DNA from: Streptomyces sp. NRRL B-24484
Lineage (GTDB): Bacteria; Actinomycetota; Actinomycetes; Streptomycetales; Streptomycetaceae
Assembly (NCBI RefSeq): GCF_000717715.1
Contig: NZ_JOAI01000019.1
Span: 62,001-126,000 of the forward strand
DNA: 64,000 nucleotides
Direction of reading: 5' to 3'
The notes under the pieces are model-generated. The model had not been told where the DNA came from and did not search any database. It saw nothing but the letters and a program-made list of their open reading frames with translations. This document shows positions 40,187 to 48,647 of this stretch, in pieces; position 1 is the stretch's first letter; every line of letters starts with the position of its first letter. A program made the position numbers and the translations under genes.

Positions 40187-40732
40187 CTACCGCGCGGGTG
40201 CGCCGCCCGCCGGATCGTCGGCCGACTCGACGAGGTTCTGTTCGAGCCGTTCCAGGGTGTGCAGGGCCGTGGCGCGTTCGTCGGCGGTGAGGCCCGCCGT
40301 CACGAGGTCCTCCAGCCGGCTCCAGGCGTCCTCGACCTCCCGGCGCAGGGCGTGGCTGGCCGCCGTGGGCTCGATGAGCGATGCGCGCCTGTCGGTGGGG
40401 GAGGGGCGGCGGCGGACGAAGCCGGCCTGTTCGAGGCGCTGGACGGTGCGGGTCATCGTGGCGGCGTCGGAGTCCAGGAGCCGCACCAGGTCGGTCTGGC
40501 GCTGGGGCCCGAGCTCCCACAGGTGCATCATGACCAGCTCCTGACCCGGGTGGAGGCCGATCCGGCGCAGCAGTTGGCCGGCGAGCATGCGGTGCAGCCG
40601 GGCCAGGCGGAAGATCGCGTGGCTGACGGGTCCACCGCCCGCCGCGGCCGGTACCGGAACGCTCGCCGGCCGTGCCGTCCCCGCGGTCTCCGTCGCGGCT
40701 CCCTCGGCGGCGCCCGGGGTGGACTCGGTCAT
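40187..40732 (-). CDS. MarR-family regulator
   Basis: A 181-residue regulator. A 32-residue disordered Ala/Thr-rich start is followed by a MarR winged helix: LARLHRMLAGQLLRRIGLHP, RQTDLVRLLDSDAATMTRTV (recognition helix), RLEQAGFVRRRPSPTDRRAS (wing), then dimerisation helices. GGTGAGGAAGAG precedes the ATG. Divergent from the old-yellow-enzyme gene across 236 nt that contain a TTACTTG-N6-CAGGTAA inverted repeat, the probable operator. Effector unknown, likely an electrophile or phenolic compound reduced by the enzyme. Confidence 0.92.
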   Translation of the reverse strand: MTESTPGAAEGAATETAGTARPASVPVPAAAGGGPVSHAIFRLARLHRMLAGQLLRRIGLHPGQELVMMHLWELGPQRQTDLVRLLDSDAATMTRTVQRLEQAGFVRRRPSPTDRRASLIEPTAASHALRREVEDAWSRLEDLVTAGLTADERATALHTLERLEQNLVESADDPAGGAPAR

Positions 40733-40876
40733 CTCTTCCTCACCTTCCTGGTCGGACAGCCGATGCTACCGCCGGGCCGCGCCGCCCGCAGGGAGGGTCC
40801 GCCGGTGGAGTCGGAATTGGCTGGTGGGCAGGCGGTCGTGTGGGCCGGATCACCGATCGGGAAGCATCCGGGGCAT

Positions 40877-40903
40877 TTACTTGTTCGAGCAGGTAACTGT
40901 TAC
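40877..40903. promoter_or_regulatory. probable MarR operator in front of the old yellow enzyme gene
   Basis: TTACTTG (40877-40883)-N6-CAGGTAA (40890-40896), 6 of 7 positions symmetric, overlapping GTAACTGTTAC (40893-40903, perfect 5-bp arms). It is an AT-rich island in GC-rich DNA, 66 nt before the start codon. Confidence 0.7.
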
Positions 40904-40968
40904 GGTGAAAGCGTCCGGGCCCACCGCCCGGCGCCCGTCACCCACCACGCACAGCGAGGGAAGAGACC

Positions 40969-42033
40969 ATGACCACTGCATTCGATCCGATCGTCCTGGG
41001 CGGCCGCCGCCTGGCCAGCCGGCTCGTGATGGCGCCGATGACCCGGAGCCGCGCGTACGGGCCCGGGGCGGAGCCGACCGAGCTGATGGCGACGTACTAC
41101 GCGCAGCGGGCCGGCGCCGGGCTGGTCGTCACCGAGGGGATCCAGCCGTCGCCGGTCGGGCAGGGCTACCCCGACACCCCCGGTCTGCACACGGCCGGGC
41201 AGGTGGAGGCCTGGCGGCAGGTGACCGACGCGGTGCACCGCGAGGGCGGCGTGATCTTCGCGCAGCTGATGCACACCGGCCGGATCGGGCACCCGAGCCT
41301 GCTGCCCGACGGCCTGGTGCCGGTCGCCCCGTCGGCGGTGGCCGCCCCCGGCCAGGTGTTCACCCACGAAGGACCGCAGGACTTCGTGACCCCGCGGGAG
41401 CTCACCGACGCGGAGATCCGCCGGACGGTCGCCGACTTCGCCGCCGCGGCCCGGAACGCGATCGAGGCCGGCTTCGACGGCGTGGAGATCCACGGCGCCA
41501 ACGGCTACCTCGTCCACCAGTTCCTCGCGCCCAACACCAACCTGCGCACCGACGGCTGGGGCGGCGGCCCGCAGGGCCGGATCCGCTTCGCCGTCGAGGT
41601 CGTCACCGCCGTCGCGGAGGCGATCGGCGGCGACCGGGTGGGCCTGCGGATCTCGCCCGGCAACCCGTACAACGGCATCGCCGAGGACGACCCGCGCGAG
41701 GTCTACGAGGCGCTGCTGGACGGGATCGCAGGCCTGGACCTGGCCTACCTGCACCTGCTGGAGGGCCCCGACCGCGACCTGACCGCCCGGCTGCGCAAGG
41801 CCTGGCAGGGCACCTTCGTCCTCAACCCGTTCACCCACCCCGCGGCCACCGGCCCGGAGGCGCTGGCGCTGGTCGAGGACGGCACCGCGGACATGATCGC
41901 CTACGGCGCGCTCTTCCTGGCCAACCCCGACCTGCCGGCCCGGCTCGCCGCCGGCGGCCCGTTCAACACCCCGGACCCGGCCACCTTCTACGGCGGCGAC
42001 CACCGCGGCTACACCGACTACCCCGCTCTCTGA
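40969..42033 (+). CDS. NADH:flavin oxidoreductase, old yellow enzyme (NemA type)
   Basis: A 354-residue FMN TIM barrel. Motifs: VMAPMTRSRA near the start (FMN contact), FAQLMHTGRIGHP, FDGVEIHGANGYLVHQFLAP (about 167-186, the His-Asn pair binding the substrate carbonyl or nitro group), RTDGWGGGPQGRIRF, VGLRISPGNPYNG, and YGALFLANPDLPARL near the end. It reduces activated alkenes or nitro compounds with NAD(P)H. AGGGAAGAG precedes the ATG. Under likely MarR control. The next gene, a quinone reductase, starts 82 nt later in the same direction and is probably cotranscribed. Confidence 0.95.
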   Translation: MTTAFDPIVLGGRRLASRLVMAPMTRSRAYGPGAEPTELMATYYAQRAGAGLVVTEGIQPSPVGQGYPDTPGLHTAGQVEAWRQVTDAVHREGGVIFAQLMHTGRIGHPSLLPDGLVPVAPSAVAAPGQVFTHEGPQDFVTPRELTDAEIRRTVADFAAAARNAIEAGFDGVEIHGANGYLVHQFLAPNTNLRTDGWGGGPQGRIRFAVEVVTAVAEAIGGDRVGLRISPGNPYNGIAEDDPREVYEALLDGIAGLDLAYLHLLEGPDRDLTARLRKAWQGTFVLNPFTHPAATGPEALALVEDGTADMIAYGALFLANPDLPARLAAGGPFNTPDPATFYGGDHRGYTDYPAL

Positions 42034-42115
42034 ACGGCCTGCCCGGCACCGCCCCGCCGCACCCGCGGCCACCCCCTTTCTCCTCCTCCGTCCCGTTCCC
42101 CCTTGGGAGTTCCCG

Positions 42116-43021
42116 ATGTCCGAAGCGATCACCTTCTCCGAGTACGGCGCACCCGAGGTGCTCCGGCCGTCCCGGGTCGCCCTGCCCGAGCCGGGGCCCG
42201 GCCAGGTCCGGATCCGGGTCAGGGCCGCCTCGGTGAACCCGCTCGACCTGAAGATCCGGTCCGGCCTGATGGCCGGCCGGGCACCCGCCCGCTTCCCCGT
42301 GGTCCCCGGCCTGGACGCGGCCGGTGTCGTCGACGCCGTCGGCGCCGGGGCCGGTGCCTCGGTCGGCGACGAGGTCCTCGGGTCCACCGCGGGCGGCAGC
42401 TACGGCGAGCACGCCCTGCTGGAGCGGCCGGTGGCCAAGCCCGGAGCGCTCTCCTGGGAGCTCGCCGCCTCGCTGGTCACCGTCGGCCGGACGGCCGTCC
42501 GCGTCCTCGACCAGCTGGACGTGCGGGCCGGGCGGACCCTGCTCGTCCACGGTGCCGCCGGCAGCGTCGGCGTCCTCGCCGTGCAGCTCGCCGCCGCCCG
42601 CGGCGCCACCGTGATCGGCACCGCGGCCGAGCGCGACCTGGAGCGCCTCACCGCCCTGGGGGCCACGGCGGTCCGCTACGGCGACGGATGGGCGGAGCGG
42701 GTCCGGGCGGCCGCCCCCGGCGGCGTGGACCTGGTCCTCGACGCCTCCGGCGCCGGGGTGCTCGCCGACTCCGTCGCCCTGACCGGCGACCCGGGCCGGG
42801 TGCTCACCATCGCCGACCTGTCCGCCGCGGAGCACGGCGTCCGGTTCAGCGCCGGCGCCCCGGACGGGGCCGGGGACCCCCTGCCGGACCTGGTGCGGCT
42901 GGCCGCCGACGGGCGGCTCGACCTGCCGATCTGGCGGAGCTACCCGCTCGCCGCGGCCGCGCAGGCCCACGCCGACCTGGAGGCCCGCCGCAACCGGGGC
43001 AAGGCCGTCCTGCTGCCCTGA
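42116..43021 (+). CDS. zinc-independent MDR-family quinone oxidoreductase
   Basis: A 301-residue medium-chain reductase. Starts EAITFSEYGAPEVLRPSRVA; substrate domain has VRAASVNPLDLKIRSGLM; the Rossmann motif is LLVHGAAGSVGVLAVQLAAA (about 142-161, GxxGxxG) followed by GATVIGTAAERDLE. No zinc-binding Cys/His set. It likely reduces quinones or enones with NADPH. GGGAG lies 7 nt before the ATG. It follows the old yellow enzyme gene and probably shares its MarR-controlled transcript. A similar paralogue is at 45837. Confidence 0.92.
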   Translation: MSEAITFSEYGAPEVLRPSRVALPEPGPGQVRIRVRAASVNPLDLKIRSGLMAGRAPARFPVVPGLDAAGVVDAVGAGAGASVGDEVLGSTAGGSYGEHALLERPVAKPGALSWELAASLVTVGRTAVRVLDQLDVRAGRTLLVHGAAGSVGVLAVQLAAARGATVIGTAAERDLERLTALGATAVRYGDGWAERVRAAAPGGVDLVLDASGAGVLADSVALTGDPGRVLTIADLSAAEHGVRFSAGAPDGAGDPLPDLVRLAADGRLDLPIWRSYPLAAAAQAHADLEARRNRGKAVLLP

Positions 43022-43101
43022 CCCGCCCAGCGCGCAGCGGGGCGCCCGTCCGGTTGGCCGAGCTGTGCGTGGGTGCGGGACCGAGACAGTACCGTCGGTC
43101 C

Positions 43102-43542
43102 ATGGCCATCGACCGTGAACCGGTGGATGCCGCGATCGGACTGGTGCGGTCCCGCTTCCCCGGGCAGGACTGGGCGGGTGCCGCGGCGCTGCGGCTCGAC
43201 GACGGCTCGGTGCTCACCAGCACCGCGCCGGAGGCGCCGAACAACGCGGTGCGGCTGTGCCACGAGACGGGGGCGATCTGCGAGGCCTTCAAGCGGGGGC
43301 GGCGGGTGGTGGCGTCGGTCTGCGTGACCGCTGCCGACGGCGACCGCGGCCACTGGGTGCTGGCGCCGTGCGGGGTCTGCCAGGAGCGGCTGTTCGCCTA
43401 CGGCCCCGACGTCGAGGTCGGCGTGCCCGAGCCGCAGGACCCGCACCGCTGGCGGACGATGCGACTGCGGGACGTCCAACCGCACTGGTTCGCCCGGGTC
43501 TTCCCCGACGACGTCTGGCCGTACGCACCGGACAGCCCGTGA
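43102..43542 (+). CDS. cytidine-deaminase-family protein (blasticidin-S-deaminase-like)
   Basis: A 146-residue deaminase fold. Zinc/catalytic motif LCHETGAICEAF (about 54-65; Cys ligand, then the catalytic Glu, with His where the family usually has Ala) and LAPCGVCQERLF (about 91-102; PCxxC). VLTSTAPEAPNNAVRLCHET fits the substrate loop of cytidine and blasticidin-S deaminases. It probably hydrolyses an aminopyrimidine nucleoside, possibly in detoxification or salvage. ATG start; GTACCGTCGGTCC just upstream gives no clear ribosome site, so the gene may be leaderless. Confidence 0.88.
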   Translation: MAIDREPVDAAIGLVRSRFPGQDWAGAAALRLDDGSVLTSTAPEAPNNAVRLCHETGAICEAFKRGRRVVASVCVTAADGDRGHWVLAPCGVCQERLFAYGPDVEVGVPEPQDPHRWRTMRLRDVQPHWFARVFPDDVWPYAPDSP

Positions 43543-43790
43543 CCCCGGCCGGACAGCGGGCCGGCTCCGGACCGCGGCCGGACGCCGTGGCCGACGGAAC
43601 GCCCGTCACCATCGGTCACGAAATGCCGTACGGCGGGCCGGACATGGCACCCGGAGGAGCCGCCTTCCGCTGCCCGGCCGAGCGGGCCGAGGCGTCCCCG
43701 GGCCGGTCGGCCGGCGGGCAGTTCGGGTGCAACCGGCCGGTGGGGGCGCTGGCCGGGGGCCGTCCGGCCCAATCATCGGAGCTGTTCATC

Positions 43791-43817
43791 GCGCGGGCCG
43801 GTGACACCGGCCCGCGC
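43791..43817. terminator. 12-bp hairpin with 3-nt loop
   Basis: Perfect arms 43791-43802 and 43806-43817, loop GAC. It is followed by GCCTAGCATC, a possible -10 region (TAGCAT), so it may lie at a promoter rather than end a transcript. Confidence 0.55.
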
Positions 43818-44284
43818 CGCGCCTAGCATCGGCACACCGCCGCGACCGTCGCGCCGAACGGGCGGTCGGCCGAGCAGTGGCCGACCGCCTCGCGGGTCCC
43901 GGGGCGCGCCCCACCGCTGCCCCGGGACCGTCCGGCTTCTCCGGTGCCGCCGCCGGTCGGGTGCGGCCGCGGCCCCGGGTGCGCAGGGGAGTTGACGACC
44001 GTTCTGCCGCACCGGAGGCGGGCACCGAGCCGCCGCGTCCGGGAATGGCGGCGAGGGAGGACCTGCGCGAGCATGGAACGGGAGAGCTGTGAATTCCGCG
44101 CGGGTCGAGCCGGCCTGGCGCGTGCGCGGCTGCCGCGTCCGTGCGTCGACCGGATCCGGGCCGCAGCGGGGCGTCCGAGGGGGAATCCCCGCGGCCCGGG
44201 TGACGGGGCATGACCGCGGCGGCCGAAGCGCCGGGCCGGACACGGCCGGTGAGACCGCTCACCCGCAGAGACAGGAGCGCCCCC
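43818..44284. other. gene-free stretch
   Basis: About 470 bases between the hairpin and the small frameshifted gene. Open frames here have no ribosome site and no consistent codon bias. It includes the possible promoter TAGCAT (about 43826) and, at its end, AGACAGGAGC as ribosome site for the next gene. Confidence 0.6.
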
Positions 44285-44577
44285 ATGACCACGTATCCGA
44301 AGCTCGATTCACCCGAGGAGGTCGCCTTCCTCGACGTGATCGCCGCCGTGTTCAAGGAACACCCGGGATGGCGGGGGAGTACGCCGTCGCCAGGCGCGCG
44401 CTCGAATCGGAGATGGGCATCGACTTCCGCCGGCAGTACGGCGTCTCGCGGGTGGGGAACGGGCGGATCGTCACCGAGTTCACCGACCGGCCGGAGCCGG
44501 TCCTCGCCGCCCGGCACTGCGACATCCAGGACATCCACGGCAACTGCCTCGCCTGGGGCGAGGAGCTGCAGATGTGA
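44285..44577 (+). pseudogene. hypothetical ~97-residue protein with a one-base frameshift
   Basis: Starts at ATG with AGGAG 7 nt upstream: TTYPKLDSPEEVAFLDVIAA, VFKEHPGW. The frame then fails. Adding one G to the run 44373-44377 restores GEYAVARRALESEMGIDFRR, QYGVSRVGNGRIVTEFTDRP, VLAARHCDIQDIHGNCLAWG and a stop at 44575-44577. Both halves have strong codon bias, so the gene is real. Family not recognised. Either a recent pseudogene or a base-calling error. Confidence 0.7.
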
Positions 44578-44607
44578 CGGAACGTGGTCCCGGCGGGCGT
44601 CGCGGTG

Positions 44608-45714
44608 CTACGCGGCGGGCCCGTCGCCGGCCCGGCCGGCCGCGGTGCCTGCAGCGGTGCCGCCCGTGGCGCCGCCCGCGGTGACGGGCTCGTGCGGGCT
44701 GAAGGTGCGGCGGTAGGCGGCCGGTGAGACCCCGAAGGCCGCCCGCATGTGGGCGCGCAGCGAGTTCCCCGAGCCGAGGCCGGCCCGGTGGGCGACCAGG
44801 TCGATCGGCAGGTCGGTCGTCTCCAGCAGGTTCTTCGCCAGCTCCAGCCGCTGGGCGGTCAGCCACTGCACCGGGGTCATGCCGACCTCGTCGCGGAAGC
44901 GCCGGGTGAAGGAGCGCAGGCTCATCCGCGCGTGCTCCGCCAGCCGGTCGAGCGGCAGCGGCTCGCCGAGGTGCTCCAGGGCCCAGGCACGGGTGGCGGT
45001 GGTGCTGGCGACGGTGGGCTCGGGGACGGGCCGGTCGATGTACTGCGCCTGCCCGCCGTCCCGCCACGGCGGCACCACGCACATCCGGGCGGCCCGGTTG
45101 GCGACCGCCGCGCCGTGGTCCCGGCGGATCACGTGCAGGCACAGGTCGACGCCGGCGGCGACACCGGCGGAGGTCAGCACGTCGCCGTCGTCGACGAACA
45201 GGACATCCTCGTCGACCTTGACGCTCGGGTACGCCCGGCGGAACTCCGGGGCGAGGTTCCAGTGCGTGGTGGCCGGCCGGCCGTCGAGCAGGCCCGCCGC
45301 GGCGAGCACGTAGGAGCCGGTGCAGATGGACACCAGCCGGGTGCCCGGCCGGATCCCGGCGATGGCGGCGGCGACCTCGGGCGGCAGCGGCCCGCCGTCG
45401 CCCAGTTCGGGCATGGCGTGCGTCGGCGGGACGATCACGGTGTCCGCGGCGGCCAGGGCCTCGGGGCCGGCTGCCGGCTGCACAATGAAGCCGGCGTCGC
45501 TGAGCACGGGCGCGCCGTCGGCGGTGCAGACCGTGACCTCGTAGAGCGGGCGCCGCTCGGCGTCCTCGGCGCTGCCGAAGACGCGGGACGGGATGCCGAG
45601 CTCGAAGGGCGGCACCCCGGGCAGCGCCAGCACGGCGATCCGGTGCGGCCGGTCCGGTCCGCCCGGCGTCCGCTCCCGCTCGCTGTCCGTGCTGTCCACC
45701 CGCGTTCCGGCCAT
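44608..45714 (-). CDS. GlxA-family regulator (DJ-1/PfpI domain + AraC HTH)
   Basis: A 368-residue regulator. Residues 25-190 form a DJ-1/PfpI class I amidotransferase-like domain: HRIAVLALPGVPPFELGIPS, DTVIVPPTHAMPEL, LVSICTGSYVLAAAGLLDGR (Cys at the nucleophile elbow) and PATTHWNLAPEF. Residues 230-340 are an AraC double HTH: EPLPLDRLAEHARMSLRSFT, RRFRDEVGMTPVQWLTAQRL, DLVAHRAGLGSGNSLRAHMR. Standard length. Divergent from an MDR reductase, with the palindrome TGGCCGAACGGCCA between; it probably controls that gene. Ligand unknown. Confidence 0.93.
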   Translation of the reverse strand: MAGTRVDSTDSERERTPGGPDRPHRIAVLALPGVPPFELGIPSRVFGSAEDAERRPLYEVTVCTADGAPVLSDAGFIVQPAAGPEALAAADTVIVPPTHAMPELGDGGPLPPEVAAAIAGIRPGTRLVSICTGSYVLAAAGLLDGRPATTHWNLAPEFRRAYPSVKVDEDVLFVDDGDVLTSAGVAAGVDLCLHVIRRDHGAAVANRAARMCVVPPWRDGGQAQYIDRPVPEPTVASTTATRAWALEHLGEPLPLDRLAEHARMSLRSFTRRFRDEVGMTPVQWLTAQRLELAKNLLETTDLPIDLVAHRAGLGSGNSLRAHMRAAFGVSPAAYRRTFSPHEPVTAGGATGGTAAGTAAGRAGDGPAA

Positions 45715-45734
45715 GGCCAGATCCTGTCACATAG

Positions 45735-45748
45735 TGGCCGAACGGCCA
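45735..45748. promoter_or_regulatory. palindrome TGGCCGAACGGCCA between GlxA and MDR genes
   Basis: Perfect 6-bp arms around AA, 21 nt from the GlxA start and 88 nt before the MDR start. Candidate operator for the GlxA-type regulator. Confidence 0.55.
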
Positions 45749-45836
45749 ATACCCTGCCGCGCCCGGGTGCCGGATCGTTGACTGCGTCGCCGGGGGAGCC
45801 CGGCGCACAGGACGCTACGAAGGACGAGGACGAGAC

Positions 45837-46763
45837 ATGCGTGCGGTGGTCGTGGAACAGTGGGGCGGGCCCGAGAACCTGGTCGAGCGAGAGGTCGAGC
45901 GCCCCGAGCCCGGCCTGAACGAGGTCCTGGTGCGGGTGCACGCGGCCGGCGTGAACCCGGTGGACTGGAAGACCCGCGCCGGCGGCGCCCTCATCGAGTG
46001 GGGCGCGGTGCCCGCGGTCGGCTGGGACGTGTCCGGCACGGTCGAGGCGGTCGGCCCCGGCGTCGGGATCTTCCGTCCCGGCGACGAGGTCTTCGGGATG
46101 CCGCTCTTCCCGCGCCAGGCCGGCGGCTACGCCGAGTACGTGGTCGCCCCGGCGCGGCACCTCGCGCCCAAGCCCGCGGGTCTGACGCACGTGGAGGCGG
46201 CGGCGCTGCCGCTGGCCGCGCTGACCGCCTGGCAGGCCCTGGTGGACGCGGCCGACGTGCGCCCCGGCGAGCGGGTGCTGGTGCACGCCGCGGCCGGCGG
46301 CGTCGGCCACTTCGCCGTCCAGATCGCCAAGGCCCGCGGCGCGTACGTCATCGGCACGGCCAGCGCCGGCAAGCACGACCTGCTGCGGGAGCTGGGCGCG
46401 GACGAGGTGGTCGACTACCGCGCGGTCCGCTTCGAGGACGTGGTGTCCGACATCGACGTGGTCCTCGACGGCCTCGGCGGCGAGACCGCCGAGCGCTCCC
46501 TCGGCGTGCTCCGGGCCGGCGGCCGGCTGATCACCCTGCCCGGCCCGGACGACGTCCCCGCCGGCGCCCCGGACGGGGTGCGGGCGTCCTGGGTCCTGGT
46601 CGAGCCCGACCACCTGGGTCTGCGCGAGATCGCCGCCCTGGTGGAGCGCGGCGCGCTGAGGCCCGTGGTCGAGACCGTCCTGCCGCTGGCCGAGGCGGCG
46701 AAGGCGCACGAGCTCGGCGAGCAGGGCCGCACCACCGGCAAGATCGTCCTCACGGTCGCCTGA
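45837..46763 (+). CDS. NADP-dependent MDR oxidoreductase (quinone reductase-like)
   Basis: A 308-residue medium-chain reductase without zinc-ligand pattern. RAVVVEQWGGPENLVEREVE at the start, VNPVDWKTRAGG (substrate domain), VLVHAAAGGVGHFAVQIAKA (Rossmann GxxGxxG, about 148-167), and ADEVVDYRAVRFEDVVSDID. Similar in plan to the product at 42116. Likely reduces quinones or reactive carbonyls with NADPH. AAGGACGAGGACGAG precedes the ATG. Divergent from the GlxA-type regulator and followed by a terminator hairpin. Confidence 0.92.
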   Translation: MRAVVVEQWGGPENLVEREVERPEPGLNEVLVRVHAAGVNPVDWKTRAGGALIEWGAVPAVGWDVSGTVEAVGPGVGIFRPGDEVFGMPLFPRQAGGYAEYVVAPARHLAPKPAGLTHVEAAALPLAALTAWQALVDAADVRPGERVLVHAAAGGVGHFAVQIAKARGAYVIGTASAGKHDLLRELGADEVVDYRAVRFEDVVSDIDVVLDGLGGETAERSLGVLRAGGRLITLPGPDDVPAGAPDGVRASWVLVEPDHLGLREIAALVERGALRPVVETVLPLAEAAKAHELGEQGRTTGKIVLTVA

Positions 46764-46777
46764 CCGGCGCCGGCCGC

Positions 46778-46814
46778 ACCCCCGCACCCGGGCCGCCCGC
46801 CCGGCTGCGGGGGT
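46778..46814 (+). terminator. terminator hairpin after the MDR gene
   Basis: 9-bp outer stem (46778-46786 with 46806-46814) and an inner 6-bp stem (46788-46793 with 46799-46804). It separates the MDR gene from the kinase gene. Confidence 0.75.
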
Positions 46815-46883
46815 CGACCCTGCCATGTCAGGCCGGTGATCTGCCAGAATCGACCGGCCGGCAACAGGGACGAGGAGGGCCGC

Positions 46884-48602
46884 ATGGGCGGGGACGAGGT
46901 GCGGTCGAGGATTCCGCAGCTGCGACTGGACGAGCTGCTGGAGGAGCTGCAGGCCAGGATCGACGCCGCCCGGGGCACCCGGGACCGGGTGCACAGCCTG
47001 CTGGAGGCCGTGCTGTCGGTCGGCCGGGAGCTGGACCTGACGCAGGTGCTGCGGCGGATCGTGGAGGCCGCCGCGGTGCTGGTGGACGCCCGGTACGCGG
47101 CGCTCGGCGTGATCGGCCCCGACGGCGAGACGCTGTCCCAGTTCCTCACCGTCGGCCTGTCGGAGGAGGAGATCGCGCGGATCGGCCCCTACCCGACCGG
47201 CAAGGGGCTGCTCGGCGAGCTGATCCGCCGACCCCAGGCGCTGCGCCTGGGCGACCTGTCGGAGCACCCGGCGTCCTTCGGCTGCCCGGCGCACCACCCG
47301 GTGATGCGGACCTTCCTCGGCGTACCGGTGCGGGTGCGCGAGGAGGTGTTCGGCAACCTCTACCTCACCGACAAGCGCGGCGGGGAGGAGTTCGACGCCG
47401 ACGACGAGTCGGTGATCGCCACCCTCGCCGTGGCCGCCGGGGTCGCGATCGACAACGCCCGGCTCTACGAGGAGGCCCAGCGCCAGCAGCGCTGGCTGAG
47501 CGCCAGTGCCGAGATCACCCGGACCCTGCTGTCCGGCAGCTCCCGGTCCGAGGTGGTCGGGCTGATCGCGCAGCGCGCGCGGGAGATCACCGGCGCCGAA
47601 CTGGCGGACGTCTCGGTGCCGGTGTCCGGCACCGGCTCGCTCCGGGTGGAGCTGGCGCTCGGCGGCGACGGCGCCGCCCGGCTCGGCCTCGTCGTCCCGG
47701 CGGAGGGCACGCTCTCCGGCGAGGCCGTCGCCAAGGCGGAACCGGTGACCAGCCCCGACCTCGCCGACGATCCGCGGCTGTCCGCCGGACCGCGGCGCTT
47801 CCAGGGGCTCGGAGCAGCGGTGGCCGTGCCGCTCGGCCGGGCCGGCAGCGAGAGCGAGGGCGTGCTGCTGCTCGCCCGCAGGCCCGGTGAACCGCCCTTC
47901 ACCGAGCGGGAGATCGGCCCGCTGCTGGGCTTCGCCGACCAGGCCGCGCTGGCCCTGGAACTGGGCGAGCGGCGCCGCGACGCCGAACAGCTGGCGATGC
48001 TGGAGGACCGCGACCGGATCGCCCGGGACCTGCACGACCTGGCGATCCAGCGGCTGTTCGCCACCGGCATGACCCTGCAGAGCGCCGCCCGGCTGATCGA
48101 CCACTCCGGGGCGTCCGACCGGGTGCTCCGGGCGGTCGGCGACCTGGACGAGACCATCAAGATCATCCGCTCGACCATCTTCGGCCTGCGAGCCCGGGAG
48201 GACGAGGCCGGGAACGGGCTGCGGGCCAGGGTCGTCCGGGCGGTCGAGGAGGCGCAGGCCACCCTGGGCTTCGCACCCCGGCTGAGCATGGAGGGCCTGC
48301 TCGACACCGACGTGCCCGGCGAGGTCGCGGACCACGTGGTGGCGGTGCTCGCCGAGGCCCTGAGCAACGCCGCCCGGCACGCCCGGGCCGGCCGCGTGGA
48401 GGTATCGCTCCGCGCCACCGGCACCCAGGTGGTGCTCGCCGTGCTGGACGACGGCGTCGGCATCCCCGAGCAGGGCCGCCGCAGCGGACTGCGGAACATG
48501 GCCGAGCGTGCGGAGGGCCTCGGCGGGCGGTTCGACGTCTCCGTCCCGGCCGACGGCGGCACGCAGCTCGTCTGGTCGGCACCGCTGGCGCGCGGAGCGT
48601 AG
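46884..48602 (+). CDS. GAF-GAF sensor histidine kinase, DevS/DosS/OsdK type
   Basis: A 572-residue soluble kinase. GAF-A about 40-195 contains FGCPAHHPVMRTFLGVPVRV (132-151); the His pair 137-138 lies where DosS/DosT carry their heme-ligating His, so O2, NO or CO sensing is plausible. GAF-B about 205-365. HisKA_3 domain with RDRIARDLHDLAIQRLFATG (phospho-His384), ATPase N box LAEALSNAARHARAG, G box DDGVGIPEQGRRSGLRNM. GACGAGGAGGG precedes the ATG. In mycobacteria and Streptomyces such kinases phosphorylate DevR/OsdR; a matching regulator lies convergently 46 nt away. Surrounded by USP, HPF, AdhE and PFL genes, as expected for a hypoxia/dormancy locus. Confidence 0.92.
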   Translation: MGGDEVRSRIPQLRLDELLEELQARIDAARGTRDRVHSLLEAVLSVGRELDLTQVLRRIVEAAAVLVDARYAALGVIGPDGETLSQFLTVGLSEEEIARIGPYPTGKGLLGELIRRPQALRLGDLSEHPASFGCPAHHPVMRTFLGVPVRVREEVFGNLYLTDKRGGEEFDADDESVIATLAVAAGVAIDNARLYEEAQRQQRWLSASAEITRTLLSGSSRSEVVGLIAQRAREITGAELADVSVPVSGTGSLRVELALGGDGAARLGLVVPAEGTLSGEAVAKAEPVTSPDLADDPRLSAGPRRFQGLGAAVAVPLGRAGSESEGVLLLARRPGEPPFTEREIGPLLGFADQAALALELGERRRDAEQLAMLEDRDRIARDLHDLAIQRLFATGMTLQSAARLIDHSGASDRVLRAVGDLDETIKIIRSTIFGLRAREDEAGNGLRARVVRAVEEAQATLGFAPRLSMEGLLDTDVPGEVADHVVAVLAEALSNAARHARAGRVEVSLRATGTQVVLAVLDDGVGIPEQGRRSGLRNMAERAEGLGGRFDVSVPADGGTQLVWSAPLARGA

Positions 48603-48642
48603 GCGCCGCCGGGGGCAGGTGCGCCCGGCCTCCGGCGGCGCC
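48602..48642. terminator. shared terminator hairpin of kinase and regulator genes
   Basis: 11-bp perfect stem (48602-48612 with 48632-48642) fills the 45-nt gap between the convergent genes. Confidence 0.8.
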
Positions 48643-48647
48643 GGGCG

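Noticed and set aside
43877..44213. Short open frames in the gap before 44285
   Set aside because: No ribosome site, m composition like intergenic DNA, and no agreement among frames.
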